From positions 1,922,001 through 1,986,000 of the forward strand of contig CAVTWI010000002.1 of the NCBI GenBank assembly GCA_963738345.1: 64,000 nt of DNA, given 5' to 3'. The position numbers and the translations under genes were made by a program. Source of the stretch: Bog-159 sp963738345 (lineage in GTDB: Bacteria > Acidobacteriota > Terriglobia > Bryobacterales > Bryobacteraceae). Of the stretch, positions 27,076-37,809 are shown piece after piece. Within the stretch, counting starts at the first letter, position 1, and every line of letters begins with the position of its first letter. Under the pieces are notes generated by a model, which was not told the origin of the DNA, did not search any database, and saw only the letters and a program-made list of their open reading frames with translations.

Positions 27076-28272
27076 TTACCAGGACGTGCGATAAAGCTGG
27101 ATCTGCCGCTTCACCGCTTCAATTGCCGTAGTTCCCCACAGATCCGCAGGCTCGATGTCATCGTCGGTGTCAGCATTGTAGCCTTCGTCTGGCTGGACGA
27201 ATTCATTGAACTGATGCAGGATTAAAAAAGTGGGCTGCAAGGCGATGGCATACGACATGAATGCATCGAGGGTGACATAAGCGCCGGTATTTCCGAATCT
27301 CAGTGCATCGTCGGGACAGTGGGGCGGCGCATTGGCGTTGGGGCATCCCCAGCCGTTTTGTCCCGCCGTGGCGATGGACGCGGTGAAATTGACGACTCGC
27401 GATCCGCTCATATTGAACGACGGATAGTATGGGCAGTACGGCTCGGTACACGTCGGATTCAGGCGGTCGACCCAACTCCAGAAACCATACTCTGGGCTGA
27501 CTTCGACCGGCCCCGACGGACGGCCCTGCTGCGCCCACAACTGCGGCTGGCTATCGATATAACCCGACAACATCGTAAACGTGTACTTGAGGCCGATCTC
27601 CGGATGGTTCGCCAGGAATTGGTGGACTTGAAACCAGAGCGGCTTATCAGCCGGGTTCGGATCGAGCCCCACGCCAAGAAAAACGGACATAAGCGGCTTG
27701 CCTTGATAAATCACCTGTAACTGCGGATACTCAGTCATCAGCGCGCCAAAGTAATTGACTTCCTTTTCAAACGCGGTTAAACCGTCGGTGTCAGGGATCA
27801 AGACATTCTGTTCTGCCCCACCTAGTAATGGGATCAGTTTAAGCTTGGCGCCCAGCCCGGACCAGGCGGGATAAAGGTTGCCGGTATTGTCACGGATGTT
27901 CTGGTTATAAGCGCGGAACGAAGGCGTGCAATTGGGAACATACTTCTCGACGAAGGCCTCGCTGTCAAAGATGCATGCGACATTATTGGTCAGATCGATC
28001 ATGGCCGCATCCACGCCCATATCTTCCATCCACGCCAAGTGCTGCTTGATCACGGCAGGGTCCGCGCTCTCATACCCTCCGCCCACGGCCTGCATGTCGG
28101 CGGACTGCAGCAGAGGTTTCGCCGTAGTGCCTTGAAAAGTGACCGCCTGCGGTCCAAACCAAGCTTCGTATTGCATCACTACCGCATGGCTGTTCGGTCC
28201 CAGAACTAGCGGGCCGGCTTGCGCGCAAAGGGTTCCAGGGCAGAAGACGGCGGCGATCAAAATCAGGCGCAT
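27076..28272 (-). CDS. secreted glycoside-hydrolase-like protein (GH71/GH99-type)
   Basis: 398 residues with signal peptide (LILIAAVFCPGTLCAQ). The start of the mature part, VVMQYEAWFGPQ, and HLAWMEDMGVDAAMIDLTNN resemble the TIM-barrel proteins of the GH71/GH99 type that act on alpha-linked glycans, but overall similarity is loose and catalytic residues cannot be assigned. A polar, acid-rich segment precedes the C-terminus (EGYNADTDDDIEPAD). Transcribed away from the macroglobulin gene. Confidence 0.6.
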   Translation of the reverse strand: MRLILIAAVFCPGTLCAQAGPLVLGPNSHAVVMQYEAWFGPQAVTFQGTTAKPLLQSADMQAVGGGYESADPAVIKQHLAWMEDMGVDAAMIDLTNNVACIFDSEAFVEKYVPNCTPSFRAYNQNIRDNTGNLYPAWSGLGAKLKLIPLLGGAEQNVLIPDTDGLTAFEKEVNYFGALMTEYPQLQVIYQGKPLMSVFLGVGLDPNPADKPLWFQVHQFLANHPEIGLKYTFTMLSGYIDSQPQLWAQQGRPSGPVEVSPEYGFWSWVDRLNPTCTEPYCPYYPSFNMSGSRVVNFTASIATAGQNGWGCPNANAPPHCPDDALRFGNTGAYVTLDAFMSYAIALQPTFLILHQFNEFVQPDEGYNADTDDDIEPADLWGTTAIEAVKRQIQLYRTSW

Positions 28273-28364
28273 AAAGATAGTTGAGCACTTAGAGGCCCAC
28301 GGTCCCCCTCACTATTTTGAAAGGAACCACGGCTTGACGCAATTCCCTTTTCACGGAGATGCAG

Positions 28365-31300
28365 ATGAAAACCTGGTTCTTACTATTCGCGCTGGCAGCC
28401 GGAATGATCGGCCTGACGGTTTTAAAGTCCTTTCAAGGAAGTGTGGCGCCTGCAGAATTGCCGTCGGCCACTTATTCCCGCGGCGTGCTGCACGCTTCCA
28501 TCCCTTATGTCGCGCCCCACGCCGGCGCTGGACGGCTCATGGTCGAGGTGGTCGATCCGGACGACCGCGTACTGGCGCACGTTGACCACACTGCTGCCGT
28601 AACGCAAGGGAAAGGGAACTGGCGGGAAGACCTGCAGCCGGCGCAACCCTTGGCGCTGAGCGAATTAGTCTGGCAGCGGGTGAGGTATCGGTTTGCGTTC
28701 GACGGCCAGAAACCGGAGCCTGCCATCGGTGGTACGGAATCCATTTCCCGCATCCTGCGCATGCCGGTGGTCCACATTTTGGGTCAACAGTCTTACCTCA
28801 GCGGCGGCGATGCGGCGGTGCGGGTGATCGTTGCAGACTCGCGCAACCAGCAGGTGGGCGCGAGTTCGCTGCGCATCGAACTGCTGCCACCGGGCAAGAA
28901 AGCGCGCATGCTATTTAGCGGGCGCTTCAATCCGCGCGGCACAACGGAAGCGCAGTTCCGTTTTCCGGCCGGCCTGGTGGGAACCTATCCGTTGCGTTAC
29001 TCAGCCGACACACCCATCGGCGAGGCGGAGTTCACCCAACAGGTGCGGCTGGAAGATAAGGTCGCGATCCTGCTGACTAGTGAGAAGCCGCTCTATCAAC
29101 CGGGACAGACGATTCATTTGCGCGCGCTGGCGCTCGACCGGGTGAACCACGATGCCGCCGGCGCTCGCCCGTTGACCTTCGAAGTCGAAGACTCGCGCGG
29201 CAACAAGGTATTCAAGAAAGCCACCCGCACGGACCGTTTCGGCATTGCCTCGGCCGAGTTCACTTTAGCGGACGAGGTCAATCTGGGGACTTATCATGTG
29301 CGCGCGTTGATGGGCAGTGAGGAGGCCGGCGCCAATCGAGCCGAGATCGCGCTGAATGTGGAGCGGTACGTTTTGCCCAAATTCAAAGTCGTGGTAGATC
29401 TGGCTGGCAAGAACGAGAAGGCCAGGCATGGCTACCGGCCGGGCGAGCATGTGACTGGGACGGTCCGCGCCAATTACTTTTTCGGCAAGCCGGTGGATGG
29501 CAGCGAAGTCACAGTGAAAGCGTCGGGCGTGGATGTGGCCGGCTTCGAAGCGGTCTCGGTGAACGGCAGCACGGACGGCGAGGGCGCTTATCGATTCGAC
29601 ATGCGCCTGCCGGATTATTTTGCCGGGCGGCGCATGGATCATGGAGGCGCCAGCGTCCTGATCGAGGCTACCGTGAAGGACCGTGCCGGTCATGCCGAAA
29701 CGCGCGGTGAACCCATCACGGTTAGCCAGTCGCCACTAATCATCACCGCTGTGCCGGAGGGCGGCACGCTGATTCCCAATCTGGAGAATCAGGTTTTCGT
29801 GGTGACAGCATACGCGGACGGAGCGCCAGCAGTGACCACCGTGAAAATGCGCGTGCCGGGAGAACCGGCGCAGAGCGCCACTACGGACGATGGTGGCGTG
29901 GCCGTGCTGCGTCTGCCCGCCGGCCGTGGACCGGAGACGGTTGAGGTTGAAGCCAGTGACAAAGAAGGCCATCACACGGTGGCCTCGGTGCGGTTGGAAT
30001 CGCGCGGCGGAGCGGACCAAATTCTGCTGCGCACGGAGCACGCCGTGTATCGCGCGGGCGACCGCATCGCGGTGCATTTGTTCTCGACTCGCCGGCGCGG
30101 CACGGCGTATGTAGACGTGGTCAAGGAAGGCCAAACCGTGCTCACGCGAGATCTCGACTTGGTGAACGGGCAGGCGGAACTGGCAATCACGGCTACGCCT
30201 GAGCTTGCAGGCACCGTCGATATCCACGCGTATCTATTCGGCCAGGATGCCATGCCCTCAGGCGACCACAGGCTGGTCTTCGTACAACCGGCCGATGAGT
30301 TGAAGATCGCCGCTTCCGCGGACGCGGCCACCTACAAACCCGGCGACGACGCGCGCATCCACTTCCATGTGACCAACGGGCGCGGCGAAGGCGTGCAAGC
30401 CGCGCTCGGTTTCGAAGTTGTGGACGAAGCGGTTTTCGCGCTGGCGGAGAAGCAACCAGGGCTGGCCAAAGTGTTCTTCTACCTGGAGCAGGAGTCCATG
30501 AAACCGCGTTACGAGATCCATTCCCTGGGCATGGAGCAGATCGTGGAAGCCATTCCGGGACCGTTGGCGGAACGCCGCGACCGTGCCGCCCGCGTCCTGT
30601 TTTCGGCCGCCGAGACAGTGGGCGGCGAACGGTTCGAGACCGAGTTTGGACGCGCGGTGCCGCAAGACAAATACGCCGCGAACTTCGAACGCTACCAAAA
30701 GCACCAGCGCGCACTCATGGCCAGTTTGAGCGCGGCGGATCTGCATGCCTGTTCGACGTCGCCAGACAGCGGCACCTGCCGAATGCCGCGTGACGCGTGG
30801 GATTCCTCGATCCGTGTATCGCGCATCGACTGGGCACCGGGGCAGACTTACGAAGTGCGGAGCGCGGGTCCGGATAAGCAGTTCAATACGGCCGACGATC
30901 TGACTGGCTACCTGGAGGTTCACGGGCGCAGGACTGTAGGCCAGCCAGTAAAGGGGGCCAGCCGGATCGACTTGAACATGGAACACGATCGGGGTCCGTT
31001 CAATGGTCTGGCCGAGATATCCGGCACTGCCACCGACCAATCAGGGGGCGCGCTGGAGGGCGCCACGGTGACGGTGCAGTCCGTGCCGGCCGGCTCCGTG
31101 CGGACGTCGGCTGTGAGCGCCGAGGGCCGGTTTATTTTGCCGGCGTTACCCGCGGGTGAGTATGAGGTAAACGTATCGAGCGGCGGACAAACGATCTCGC
31201 GACGCGTGACCTTGCAGGCGCGCGATCGCGGAGTGCTGTCGGTCGTATTGCGAATGGAAGCGGCCGATAGCGTGATGGTGGTCGACCAGCCACCGCGCCG

Positions 31301-33596
31301 GGTCTTCAGAGAGAATGTACGGTTTAAAGCGATGGACGGCCTGTTTGCCGGCGCCAGGATGATGCGGGCGGAATCCCTTGCGGCTCCGATGCCGGCGCCT
31401 ATGGCTGCGGCCATGAACGTGGAGCGGGCTGCGAATACCATGACGGTGGTTAAGACTAAGCCGGAGGCGCCTGCCGCGCGCGTGCGGTCGTACTTCCCCG
31501 AGGCACTCTACATCAATCCGGAGATCATCACCGATTCAAATGGCGACGCCAGCATCACCGTGCCGCTGGCGGATTCCATCACTACATGGCGCATGGCCAT
31601 GATGGCATCCACCGTCCACGGTGCGTTGGGTAGCAGCGTATCCAGCCTGAAAGTGTTCCAGGATTTCTTTGTAGATCTCGACCTGCCGGTTACCCTCACA
31701 CAGGGCGACCGCGTATCGCTGCCGGTGGCCGTGTATAACTATTCGGGCACGCGCGGCGATGTGCGGCTGGAGCTAAAGAAAGAAGATTGGTTCCGGTTGG
31801 CGGACGACAGCACTTCGAAGAACGTGGCCGTGGAAACGGGCCGTGCCGGCGCGGCGCAGTTTACGCTTGAAGCGCAGCGCATCGGGAAATTCAAACTGAC
31901 CCTGGCTGCATATATGGGCGGCCATCAACCGGCGGATATCGTGGTCCGGGAAATCGAAGTTCTGCCGAATGGTCGCGAGCAGAACGTGGTCTTCAACGGG
32001 CGGTTGGACAGCGTGGCGCAGCATGACGTGGCCCTGCCGCCGATAGCTCTGGCGGATGCCAGCAAAATCTTCGTCCGGCTTTATCCCGGACCGTTGAGCC
32101 AAGTGGTGGAAGGCATGGATGCGCTTCTGCGCATGCCGTATGGCTGCTTCGAACAAACGTCCTCGGCGACTTATCCGAACGTGCTGGCGCTCGATTACAT
32201 GAAGCGCATCAAGAAACTGACTCCCGAGGTGCATGCCAAGGCCGAAGGCTTTATCGCCAACGGCTATCAGCGGCTACTCACTTTCGAAGTGCCCGGCGGC
32301 GGATTCTCGTGGTTTGGCGAAGCGCCGGCCAACAAGATTCTGACGGCTTACGGCCTGATGGAATTTTCCGATATGTCGCATGTGCACGACGTTGACCCGC
32401 GATTGATCGAGCGAACCCAACAGTGGATCGCGGGGCAGCAGCAGGCCGACGGAAGTTGGAAGGCAGATACGAACTTCATCAACGAAGGCGCCACCAATCG
32501 TTATAACAACGACTTGCTGCGGATCACGGCTTATCTGGGCTGGGCACTGCGTAATACCGGTTATCAGGGAGAGGCGGTGGATCGCGCCAAAGAGTATGTG
32601 TCGCGGCGGCTCAGCGGGAAGGCGGACGCCTATACGCTGGCGGTGGCGGCTAACTTCGCTGCCGAGTATGGCAAAGATCGCGAGTTCACCACGCGGGCGA
32701 TACACCTGCTGATTGACGCCCGCACCGAGAAAGGCGACCAAGCCTGGTGGACGGCCGAAGAGACAGGTGTCTACGGTGGCGGCGCAAGCGCGGCGGTCGA
32801 GACCACAGCACTGGCCGTACAAGCGCTGCTGAAGGCAGGCGAAGGACTCGCTACCGCCGGGAAGGCGCTGCACTATATCGCAGCGAAAAAGGACGCGTCG
32901 GGCACCTGGGGCACTACGCAAGCGACCATCATGGCGCTACGCGCGCTGTTGGTTTCGACTGACAAGGGCGCGGCGGATGTGCGCGGCACGGTGGAGGTTT
33001 CGCTGAATGGCAAGACCGTTCAAACGCTGACGCTCACACCGGAGAACAACGACCTGCTGCATCAGTTCGTATTGCCGGCCGAGGCCAATGCGACGAACCG
33101 GGTGCAGCTTCACTTTACCGGCAAGGGCGGCCTGGCGTATCAAATCGTAGGGCGGTACTTCGTGCCGTGGGGCGACAAGCCGGCGAGCGAACCACTGTCG
33201 ATCGATGTGGCTTACGACCGCACGCATATGGCACAGGACGATATCGCCACAGCCACCGCGACGGTGAAGAACAACCTGCACACCGTCGCGACTATGGTGA
33301 TGGTTGACCTGGGCATTCCGCCCGGATTCGACCTGTTAAGCGAAGACCTGCAAACCTATCAGGAGAAGAGCCGCACGCGGAAGAGCGGCAAGCTGGATAA
33401 GTTCAGCCTGACAGCTACGCAGGCGATACTCTACTTCGATTCGATCGGCGCAGGCGATACCGTAACCCTGCCGTTTCGTCTGCGCGCAAAGTATCCGATC
33501 CGGGCGCGAACATTCGCGTCGAAGGTCTACAAATACTACGAGCCCGAAGTCAGTGCGATAGCTCGGCCGGTATCGCTCGAAGTGCGTAAGCGATAG
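28365..33596 (+). CDS. alpha-2-macroglobulin family protein with thioester
   Basis: 1743 residues. Start at 28365, where the CGGAG site lies 6 bases upstream; the ATG at 28359 overlaps that site. An N-terminal hydrophobic export segment is followed by MG domains (KPLYQPGQTIHLRALALD is the MG2 hallmark), an inserted carboxypeptidase-regulatory-like domain near residues 885-970 (ISGTATDQSGGALEGATVTV), the A2M segment YFPEALYINPEI, and the thioester motif PYGCFEQT (Cys at about 1261, CxEQ intact) leading into the alpha-alpha toroid (LIDARTEKGDQAWW, VETTALAVQALLKAG). Bacterial homologues trap foreign proteases in the periplasm. The usual partner PbpC is not next to it. Notably free of frameshifts over 5.2 kb. 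Confidence 0.93.
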   Translation: MKTWFLLFALAAGMIGLTVLKSFQGSVAPAELPSATYSRGVLHASIPYVAPHAGAGRLMVEVVDPDDRVLAHVDHTAAVTQGKGNWREDLQPAQPLALSELVWQRVRYRFAFDGQKPEPAIGGTESISRILRMPVVHILGQQSYLSGGDAAVRVIVADSRNQQVGASSLRIELLPPGKKARMLFSGRFNPRGTTEAQFRFPAGLVGTYPLRYSADTPIGEAEFTQQVRLEDKVAILLTSEKPLYQPGQTIHLRALALDRVNHDAAGARPLTFEVEDSRGNKVFKKATRTDRFGIASAEFTLADEVNLGTYHVRALMGSEEAGANRAEIALNVERYVLPKFKVVVDLAGKNEKARHGYRPGEHVTGTVRANYFFGKPVDGSEVTVKASGVDVAGFEAVSVNGSTDGEGAYRFDMRLPDYFAGRRMDHGGASVLIEATVKDRAGHAETRGEPITVSQSPLIITAVPEGGTLIPNLENQVFVVTAYADGAPAVTTVKMRVPGEPAQSATTDDGGVAVLRLPAGRGPETVEVEASDKEGHHTVASVRLESRGGADQILLRTEHAVYRAGDRIAVHLFSTRRRGTAYVDVVKEGQTVLTRDLDLVNGQAELAITATPELAGTVDIHAYLFGQDAMPSGDHRLVFVQPADELKIAASADAATYKPGDDARIHFHVTNGRGEGVQAALGFEVVDEAVFALAEKQPGLAKVFFYLEQESMKPRYEIHSLGMEQIVEAIPGPLAERRDRAARVLFSAAETVGGERFETEFGRAVPQDKYAANFERYQKHQRALMASLSAADLHACSTSPDSGTCRMPRDAWDSSIRVSRIDWAPGQTYEVRSAGPDKQFNTADDLTGYLEVHGRRTVGQPVKGASRIDLNMEHDRGPFNGLAEISGTATDQSGGALEGATVTVQSVPAGSVRTSAVSAEGRFILPALPAGEYEVNVSSGGQTISRRVTLQARDRGVLSVVLRMEAADSVMVVDQPPRRVFRENVRFKAMDGLFAGARMMRAESLAAPMPAPMAAAMNVERAANTMTVVKTKPEAPAARVRSYFPEALYINPEIITDSNGDASITVPLADSITTWRMAMMASTVHGALGSSVSSLKVFQDFFVDLDLPVTLTQGDRVSLPVAVYNYSGTRGDVRLELKKEDWFRLADDSTSKNVAVETGRAGAAQFTLEAQRIGKFKLTLAAYMGGHQPADIVVREIEVLPNGREQNVVFNGRLDSVAQHDVALPPIALADASKIFVRLYPGPLSQVVEGMDALLRMPYGCFEQTSSATYPNVLALDYMKRIKKLTPEVHAKAEGFIANGYQRLLTFEVPGGGFSWFGEAPANKILTAYGLMEFSDMSHVHDVDPRLIERTQQWIAGQQQADGSWKADTNFINEGATNRYNNDLLRITAYLGWALRNTGYQGEAVDRAKEYVSRRLSGKADAYTLAVAANFAAEYGKDREFTTRAIHLLIDARTEKGDQAWWTAEETGVYGGGASAAVETTALAVQALLKAGEGLATAGKALHYIAAKKDASGTWGTTQATIMALRALLVSTDKGAADVRGTVEVSLNGKTVQTLTLTPENNDLLHQFVLPAEANATNRVQLHFTGKGGLAYQIVGRYFVPWGDKPASEPLSIDVAYDRTHMAQDDIATATATVKNNLHTVATMVMVDLGIPPGFDLLSEDLQTYQEKSRTRKSGKLDKFSLTATQAILYFDSIGAGDTVTLPFRLRAKYPIRARTFASKVYKYYEPEVSAIARPVSLEVRKR

Positions 33597-33602
33597 CGCC
33601 GC

Positions 33603-36600
33603 TCAGAACGTCAGTCGCGCGGACAATTGCAATTGCCGCGAAGTATAGACGAAGGTCGAGGCCGCTGTGGGCCGCAAGAAAGCAGCGTTCGGCACTAGGC
33701 AGGCGTTGGTATGGCCTACGCATCCGGCCGCACCAGCCTTGGTGTAGTTATAGGCGGTAGTGTTCTCGGCGGTAATGTTAGTGGTGTTGAACAGGTTGAA
33801 GGCTTCGCCAATGAACTGTAGCTTCAGGCGTTCGGTAACTCCGAATTCGCGCCCGAGGCGGAAATCCATGTTGTGGATGTATGGGAGGTTGTAAGCGTTT
33901 CGCGTAATCCAGGGGGCGCGGCCGGAGGTGGCGCCGCCGGAGTTACTCACGGTGCCGCCGGTGAGGCCGCCGTCAGGTCCGCCGGGTGCGAAGCCGCTGA
34001 GATAGGCGGTGACGGGTTGGCCGGAGCCTACAGTCACGATGGTCGACAGGTTCCAGCCATTCACCAGCAGGCGAGCGGGCGTGGACAGTCCGTTGAGGCG
34101 CGGCATCCATACGGCGCTGCCCACGAAACGGTGATGCTGGTTGAGGTCCGAGGTGGCGTACTCTAACTTGCGGTTCATGGGATCGATGGGATAGTCGGTG
34201 CCGTAGAAGGTGCCGTACTGGCCGGGCACTTCACCGCCATCGGTAGCGCTGCTGAGGGTGTAGTTGGCTAGAAACTCGAGGCCGTGGCTGGCCGGCTTGC
34301 GGAAGGTCAGCACCATGGAGTTATACCAGGAGTTCACGTCGCTGAAGCCAGTGAGGACCACGCCGGTAGGGTCTACGCGCTTGGTATAGAACGGATAAGT
34401 GACGCTTTGCGTAGTATTGCCGCTGGCATCCACCACGTCGTAGCTATGGGTGGTCGTGGAAGGCTGCAGGTTGGTGTCGACGAACATGGGCAGATGCATT
34501 CCGCGGCTAAAGACATAGGCGGCGGTGATGCTGGTGTTGCCGGGCAACTGGCGTTCGAATGTGACATCACCTTCGTGCACCATGGGATTCACGAAGTCGG
34601 GGACCAGTCCGTGAGTCAACTGCGTGGCGGCCGGCGGGGCGAAGGTGGTGACTTGGGGAGTGATGGCGCCGGCGAAGGGCGCGGCCAGCGGCAATCCCGG
34701 CGCGGGGAAGATGACATTGGGGAATGAGAGAGAAGGACAGGTGGTCGGGGTGCAGTTGAACGTCTGTTGATAGACGCCGTTCTCGACGCGGATAGCGTAG
34801 AAGGTGCTATTTGAGGTCTTGGCGTAGAACATGCCATAACCGGCGCGCAGCACGGTGTTCTTCGCGAAGTTCCAGGCCAGGCCGATGCGCGGCGCCAGAT
34901 TGTTCTTGTCGATATTGATGGTGCTCGAATACAGGCTGGTGAGCGGTGTGGCGGTGTTGGGCTTGGGAGGCTGCGGGATTTCCTGGAGGTCATACCGCAC
35001 GCCGAGGTTCAGGGTCAACTTAGGAGTCACTTTCCAATCGTCTTCGAAGAACCCGGCAAAGTCATTGTTGTAGAAGTCATCCTTACCGACGCCGGTGATG
35101 GGATCGGTTACCTGTGCAAAGCTGGCGAAGTGGCGGCCGGTAAGGCCATCGCCGGTGTTGATGCCGTACATATCCTCGACCCAGCCATTGAAGGCGGTCT
35201 GGGCGCTGCCCGTGTAGTTATAGAGTCCCCCGCCCTGATAGAGGTTGATCAGTAACTCGTGGATGAAGTTGACGTCGACACCAGCCTTCATGGTGTGGCG
35301 GCCATGCACGGCGGAGAGAGTGTCGGAGATTTGGTAGCGATGCTCGTTAGGGAAGGCGGGGCGCGGCAGGGCGTTAGGCATGCCGTAGGTCATCACGCTG
35401 GCGATACCCACGCTGGGGCCGGGGGCATTGGCGCCGGCAATTTCGAGATCCTGCCCCCACTGGAAGCGCAGGTTGTTCACCAGGCTGGAGGTAATGGTGG
35501 AGTCCCAATTGGTGACGAAGATACGCTCGTGGGTAGTATTAGCGCCGTTGGCGGTGACAGACAGATTGTTGTAGGACGGGTTGGTGCTATAGCCATTGGG
35601 CGATTCGTAATCCATCAGGTCGAAGGCGGCGCTGACATGGTTGGACTGGTTGAGTTGGTAGTCCAGTTTGCCGAAGCCCAAGTCCTGATTGGTAGCGCGG
35701 GGGAACTGTCCCACTTGAGCTTCGAGGAAAGAGTTGGCGGCGGAGCATTGCGACGAACTGACCAACGCCGGGCAAGTCAGCGGGAACTTCGAACTGCTGG
35801 TGTAGGTTACCGGGTTAACCTTACGCGAGCCATCGTAGGTGAAGAAGTAGAAAAGCTTGTCTTTAATGATCGGTCCACCGACGCTGGCGCCGAACTGCTG
35901 TTGCTGGTGGATAGGCTGGCTGTAGATGCCCTGCGACTTACTGACCGGATCAAGAGCATTCAGGCTGGGATAGCGCAGGTAATAGAAGAGGTCGCCATGG
36001 ATGGCGTTGGCGCCCGATTTGGTGACTGCGTTTACGACGCCACCGGCGGCCTGACCCAACTCGGCGCTGTAGTTACTGGAACTGACCTGGTATTCCCGGA
36101 TGGAATCCATACTGTAGACGTAGGCGCCGGAAAGCGCGCGGCCGCGGGCTTCGGAAAAGAACGCCTGATTGTTGTTGGCGCCATCGACGGCGTTGGAATT
36201 ATAGAGACCCGAGATGCCGCGGTAAGAGACCAAGCCGCTGCCGCCATCGTTGGTGACGTTGGGGGTGAGGAGGGCGAAATTATCCCAGCGTCGGCCGGCG
36301 ATGGGCAGGTTCTCGACCAAGCCCTGGCTGACCACTTGCGACAGTTCGGTCTTCTCGGCATCGACCACCGCCACCTGTCCGGTGACGGTGACCACTTGTT
36401 GCGCGGACTGCACGGTTAAGGCGAGGTTCACGGTAAGCTGCTGGCCGACCTGGAGGACAACGTCTCTGCGCAGCACATCGGCGAAGCCGGTTTTAGAAGC
36501 TAGGATTTCGTAGCGCCCGGGCGGAAGAAATGGAGCTTCGAAGATGCCGGCTTCGTTGGTTTGAGTCTTGCGATCAATGCTGGTGTCGGTGTTGCGGATA

Positions 36601-36761
36601 ACCACGGCAGCGGCCGGCACGCTGGCACCCGACGGGTCGGTGATTACACCGCTGATCACCGCCGATCCGGCGCCTTGCGCAAAGGCGGCGGGAGATGCGC
36701 AGGCGAATGCGACGATCAGAAGGCAAGCTATTGAAATGAAGACACGTAGATTGGTAGGCAT
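33603..36761 (-). CDS. Oar-like TonB-dependent receptor
   Basis: 1052 residues, signal peptide ending ASPAAFAQ. A carboxypeptidase-regulatory-like domain (VISGVITDPSGASVPAAAV) covers residues 35-115, then a plug-like region (LVENLPIAGRRWDNFALLTP) and a long beta-barrel rich in N/Y/T ending in the aromatic terminus QLQLSARLTF. This family is greatly expanded in acidobacteria and imports unidentified, often glycan-derived, substrates through the outer membrane. Convergent with the macroglobulin gene, 6 bp apart. Confidence 0.92.
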   Translation of the reverse strand: MPTNLRVFISIACLLIVAFACASPAAFAQGAGSAVISGVITDPSGASVPAAAVVIRNTDTSIDRKTQTNEAGIFEAPFLPPGRYEILASKTGFADVLRRDVVLQVGQQLTVNLALTVQSAQQVVTVTGQVAVVDAEKTELSQVVSQGLVENLPIAGRRWDNFALLTPNVTNDGGSGLVSYRGISGLYNSNAVDGANNNQAFFSEARGRALSGAYVYSMDSIREYQVSSSNYSAELGQAAGGVVNAVTKSGANAIHGDLFYYLRYPSLNALDPVSKSQGIYSQPIHQQQQFGASVGGPIIKDKLFYFFTYDGSRKVNPVTYTSSSKFPLTCPALVSSSQCSAANSFLEAQVGQFPRATNQDLGFGKLDYQLNQSNHVSAAFDLMDYESPNGYSTNPSYNNLSVTANGANTTHERIFVTNWDSTITSSLVNNLRFQWGQDLEIAGANAPGPSVGIASVMTYGMPNALPRPAFPNEHRYQISDTLSAVHGRHTMKAGVDVNFIHELLINLYQGGGLYNYTGSAQTAFNGWVEDMYGINTGDGLTGRHFASFAQVTDPITGVGKDDFYNNDFAGFFEDDWKVTPKLTLNLGVRYDLQEIPQPPKPNTATPLTSLYSSTINIDKNNLAPRIGLAWNFAKNTVLRAGYGMFYAKTSNSTFYAIRVENGVYQQTFNCTPTTCPSLSFPNVIFPAPGLPLAAPFAGAITPQVTTFAPPAATQLTHGLVPDFVNPMVHEGDVTFERQLPGNTSITAAYVFSRGMHLPMFVDTNLQPSTTTHSYDVVDASGNTTQSVTYPFYTKRVDPTGVVLTGFSDVNSWYNSMVLTFRKPASHGLEFLANYTLSSATDGGEVPGQYGTFYGTDYPIDPMNRKLEYATSDLNQHHRFVGSAVWMPRLNGLSTPARLLVNGWNLSTIVTVGSGQPVTAYLSGFAPGGPDGGLTGGTVSNSGGATSGRAPWITRNAYNLPYIHNMDFRLGREFGVTERLKLQFIGEAFNLFNTTNITAENTTAYNYTKAGAAGCVGHTNACLVPNAAFLRPTAASTFVYTSRQLQLSARLTF

Positions 36762-36902
36762 AGGTAAATTGGGTGACGAAAATATACCGTAGCACAGGCA
36801 GATTTTGGTTTCATTACTTTAGGATGGGAAAATCGAGTTTTAATCAAAGTTTCATAAGTTTTTTGACGGCGGAGGAAGCCATCTGATACGCTCGAAACAC
36901 TC

Positions 36903-37796
36903 ATGAGAACAGCCAGAGTTTTGTTGATATTTGCAACAGCGGTAATGGCCCGCGCGCAGCAGAAGTATCAGCCGGCGGAGATGTGGGAGTGGCAGGAAAA
37001 CGTGATCACCGATCCGGCGGCGCAGAGCGCCTTTCTGACGTTCGCCACGACGCATGGCATCGACAGGGTTTATGTGGAGTGCGAGTCGGCTATACAGAAC
37101 AATCAGCCGGCGTTGATCGGCTTTCTACAGGCAGCGGCAGGCGCCGGGTTGAAGACCGAACTACTGTTCGGCGATGCGCGCTGGGTGTTTCCCGGATCCG
37201 GCTATCCGTATCAAGGCTACGCGGTGTCGCTGGTCTCTGTTTATACGGCCCAGTTGCTGAGCCAGATGACTACCGGGAAACCCGTGGCGGTCCATTTCGA
37301 CGTGGAGCCTTATAGCCTGAGGGCGTGGAACCAAGAGCAGAACACGATTGCGCTCGACTACATCAGCCTGGTTACACAGTTGGAGGCGGCGGCAGAAGCG
37401 CTGGGGCTGAAGCTATCGGTGGACGTACCTTATTGGTACAGCACCATTCCAGTGACACAGGGAACGGTGACCACTCCCATGAACGAACTGGTGCTGAACG
37501 TGGTCGACCGGTACGTGATTATGGACTACTGGGACACAGCATCGCGCATCGAACGCCAGGCAACCACGGACATGACGTATGCCAACGGGATGGCGAGCAA
37601 GCAGGTTGTGGTCGGAGTGCTGACGACGTGCAACCAGAATCCGGCGAACCAGTCATTCTGCAACGGCGGCGCGCACCAGGGGACGGCTTATATGGAATCT
37701 ATCCTCGCCATGGTGCGGAAGGCCGAAGCGCCCAATGCGGCGTTTGGCGGACTGGCGATCGAAGACTACGCCGGATTCACCTTACTGGGGCCGTAG
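36903..37796 (+). CDS. secreted TIM-barrel-like protein, unknown function
   Basis: 297 residues with a short signal peptide (LLIFATAVMARAQ). Alternating strands and helices with acidic strand ends (RVYVECES, PVAVHFDVEPYSL, KLSVDVPYWYS, RYVIMDYWD) suggest a glycoside-hydrolase-type barrel. No catalytic assignment possible. Divergent from the TonB receptor. Confidence 0.65.
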   Translation: MRTARVLLIFATAVMARAQQKYQPAEMWEWQENVITDPAAQSAFLTFATTHGIDRVYVECESAIQNNQPALIGFLQAAAGAGLKTELLFGDARWVFPGSGYPYQGYAVSLVSVYTAQLLSQMTTGKPVAVHFDVEPYSLRAWNQEQNTIALDYISLVTQLEAAAEALGLKLSVDVPYWYSTIPVTQGTVTTPMNELVLNVVDRYVIMDYWDTASRIERQATTDMTYANGMASKQVVVGVLTTCNQNPANQSFCNGGAHQGTAYMESILAMVRKAEAPNAAFGGLAIEDYAGFTLLGP

Positions 37797-37809
37797 ATTT
37801 TTCTTGACA

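Noticed and set aside
35259..36419. 386-codon open frame antisense to the TonB receptor gene
   Set aside because: Glycine/valine-rich mirror of a GC-rich coding strand, no family resemblance, no ribosome site.
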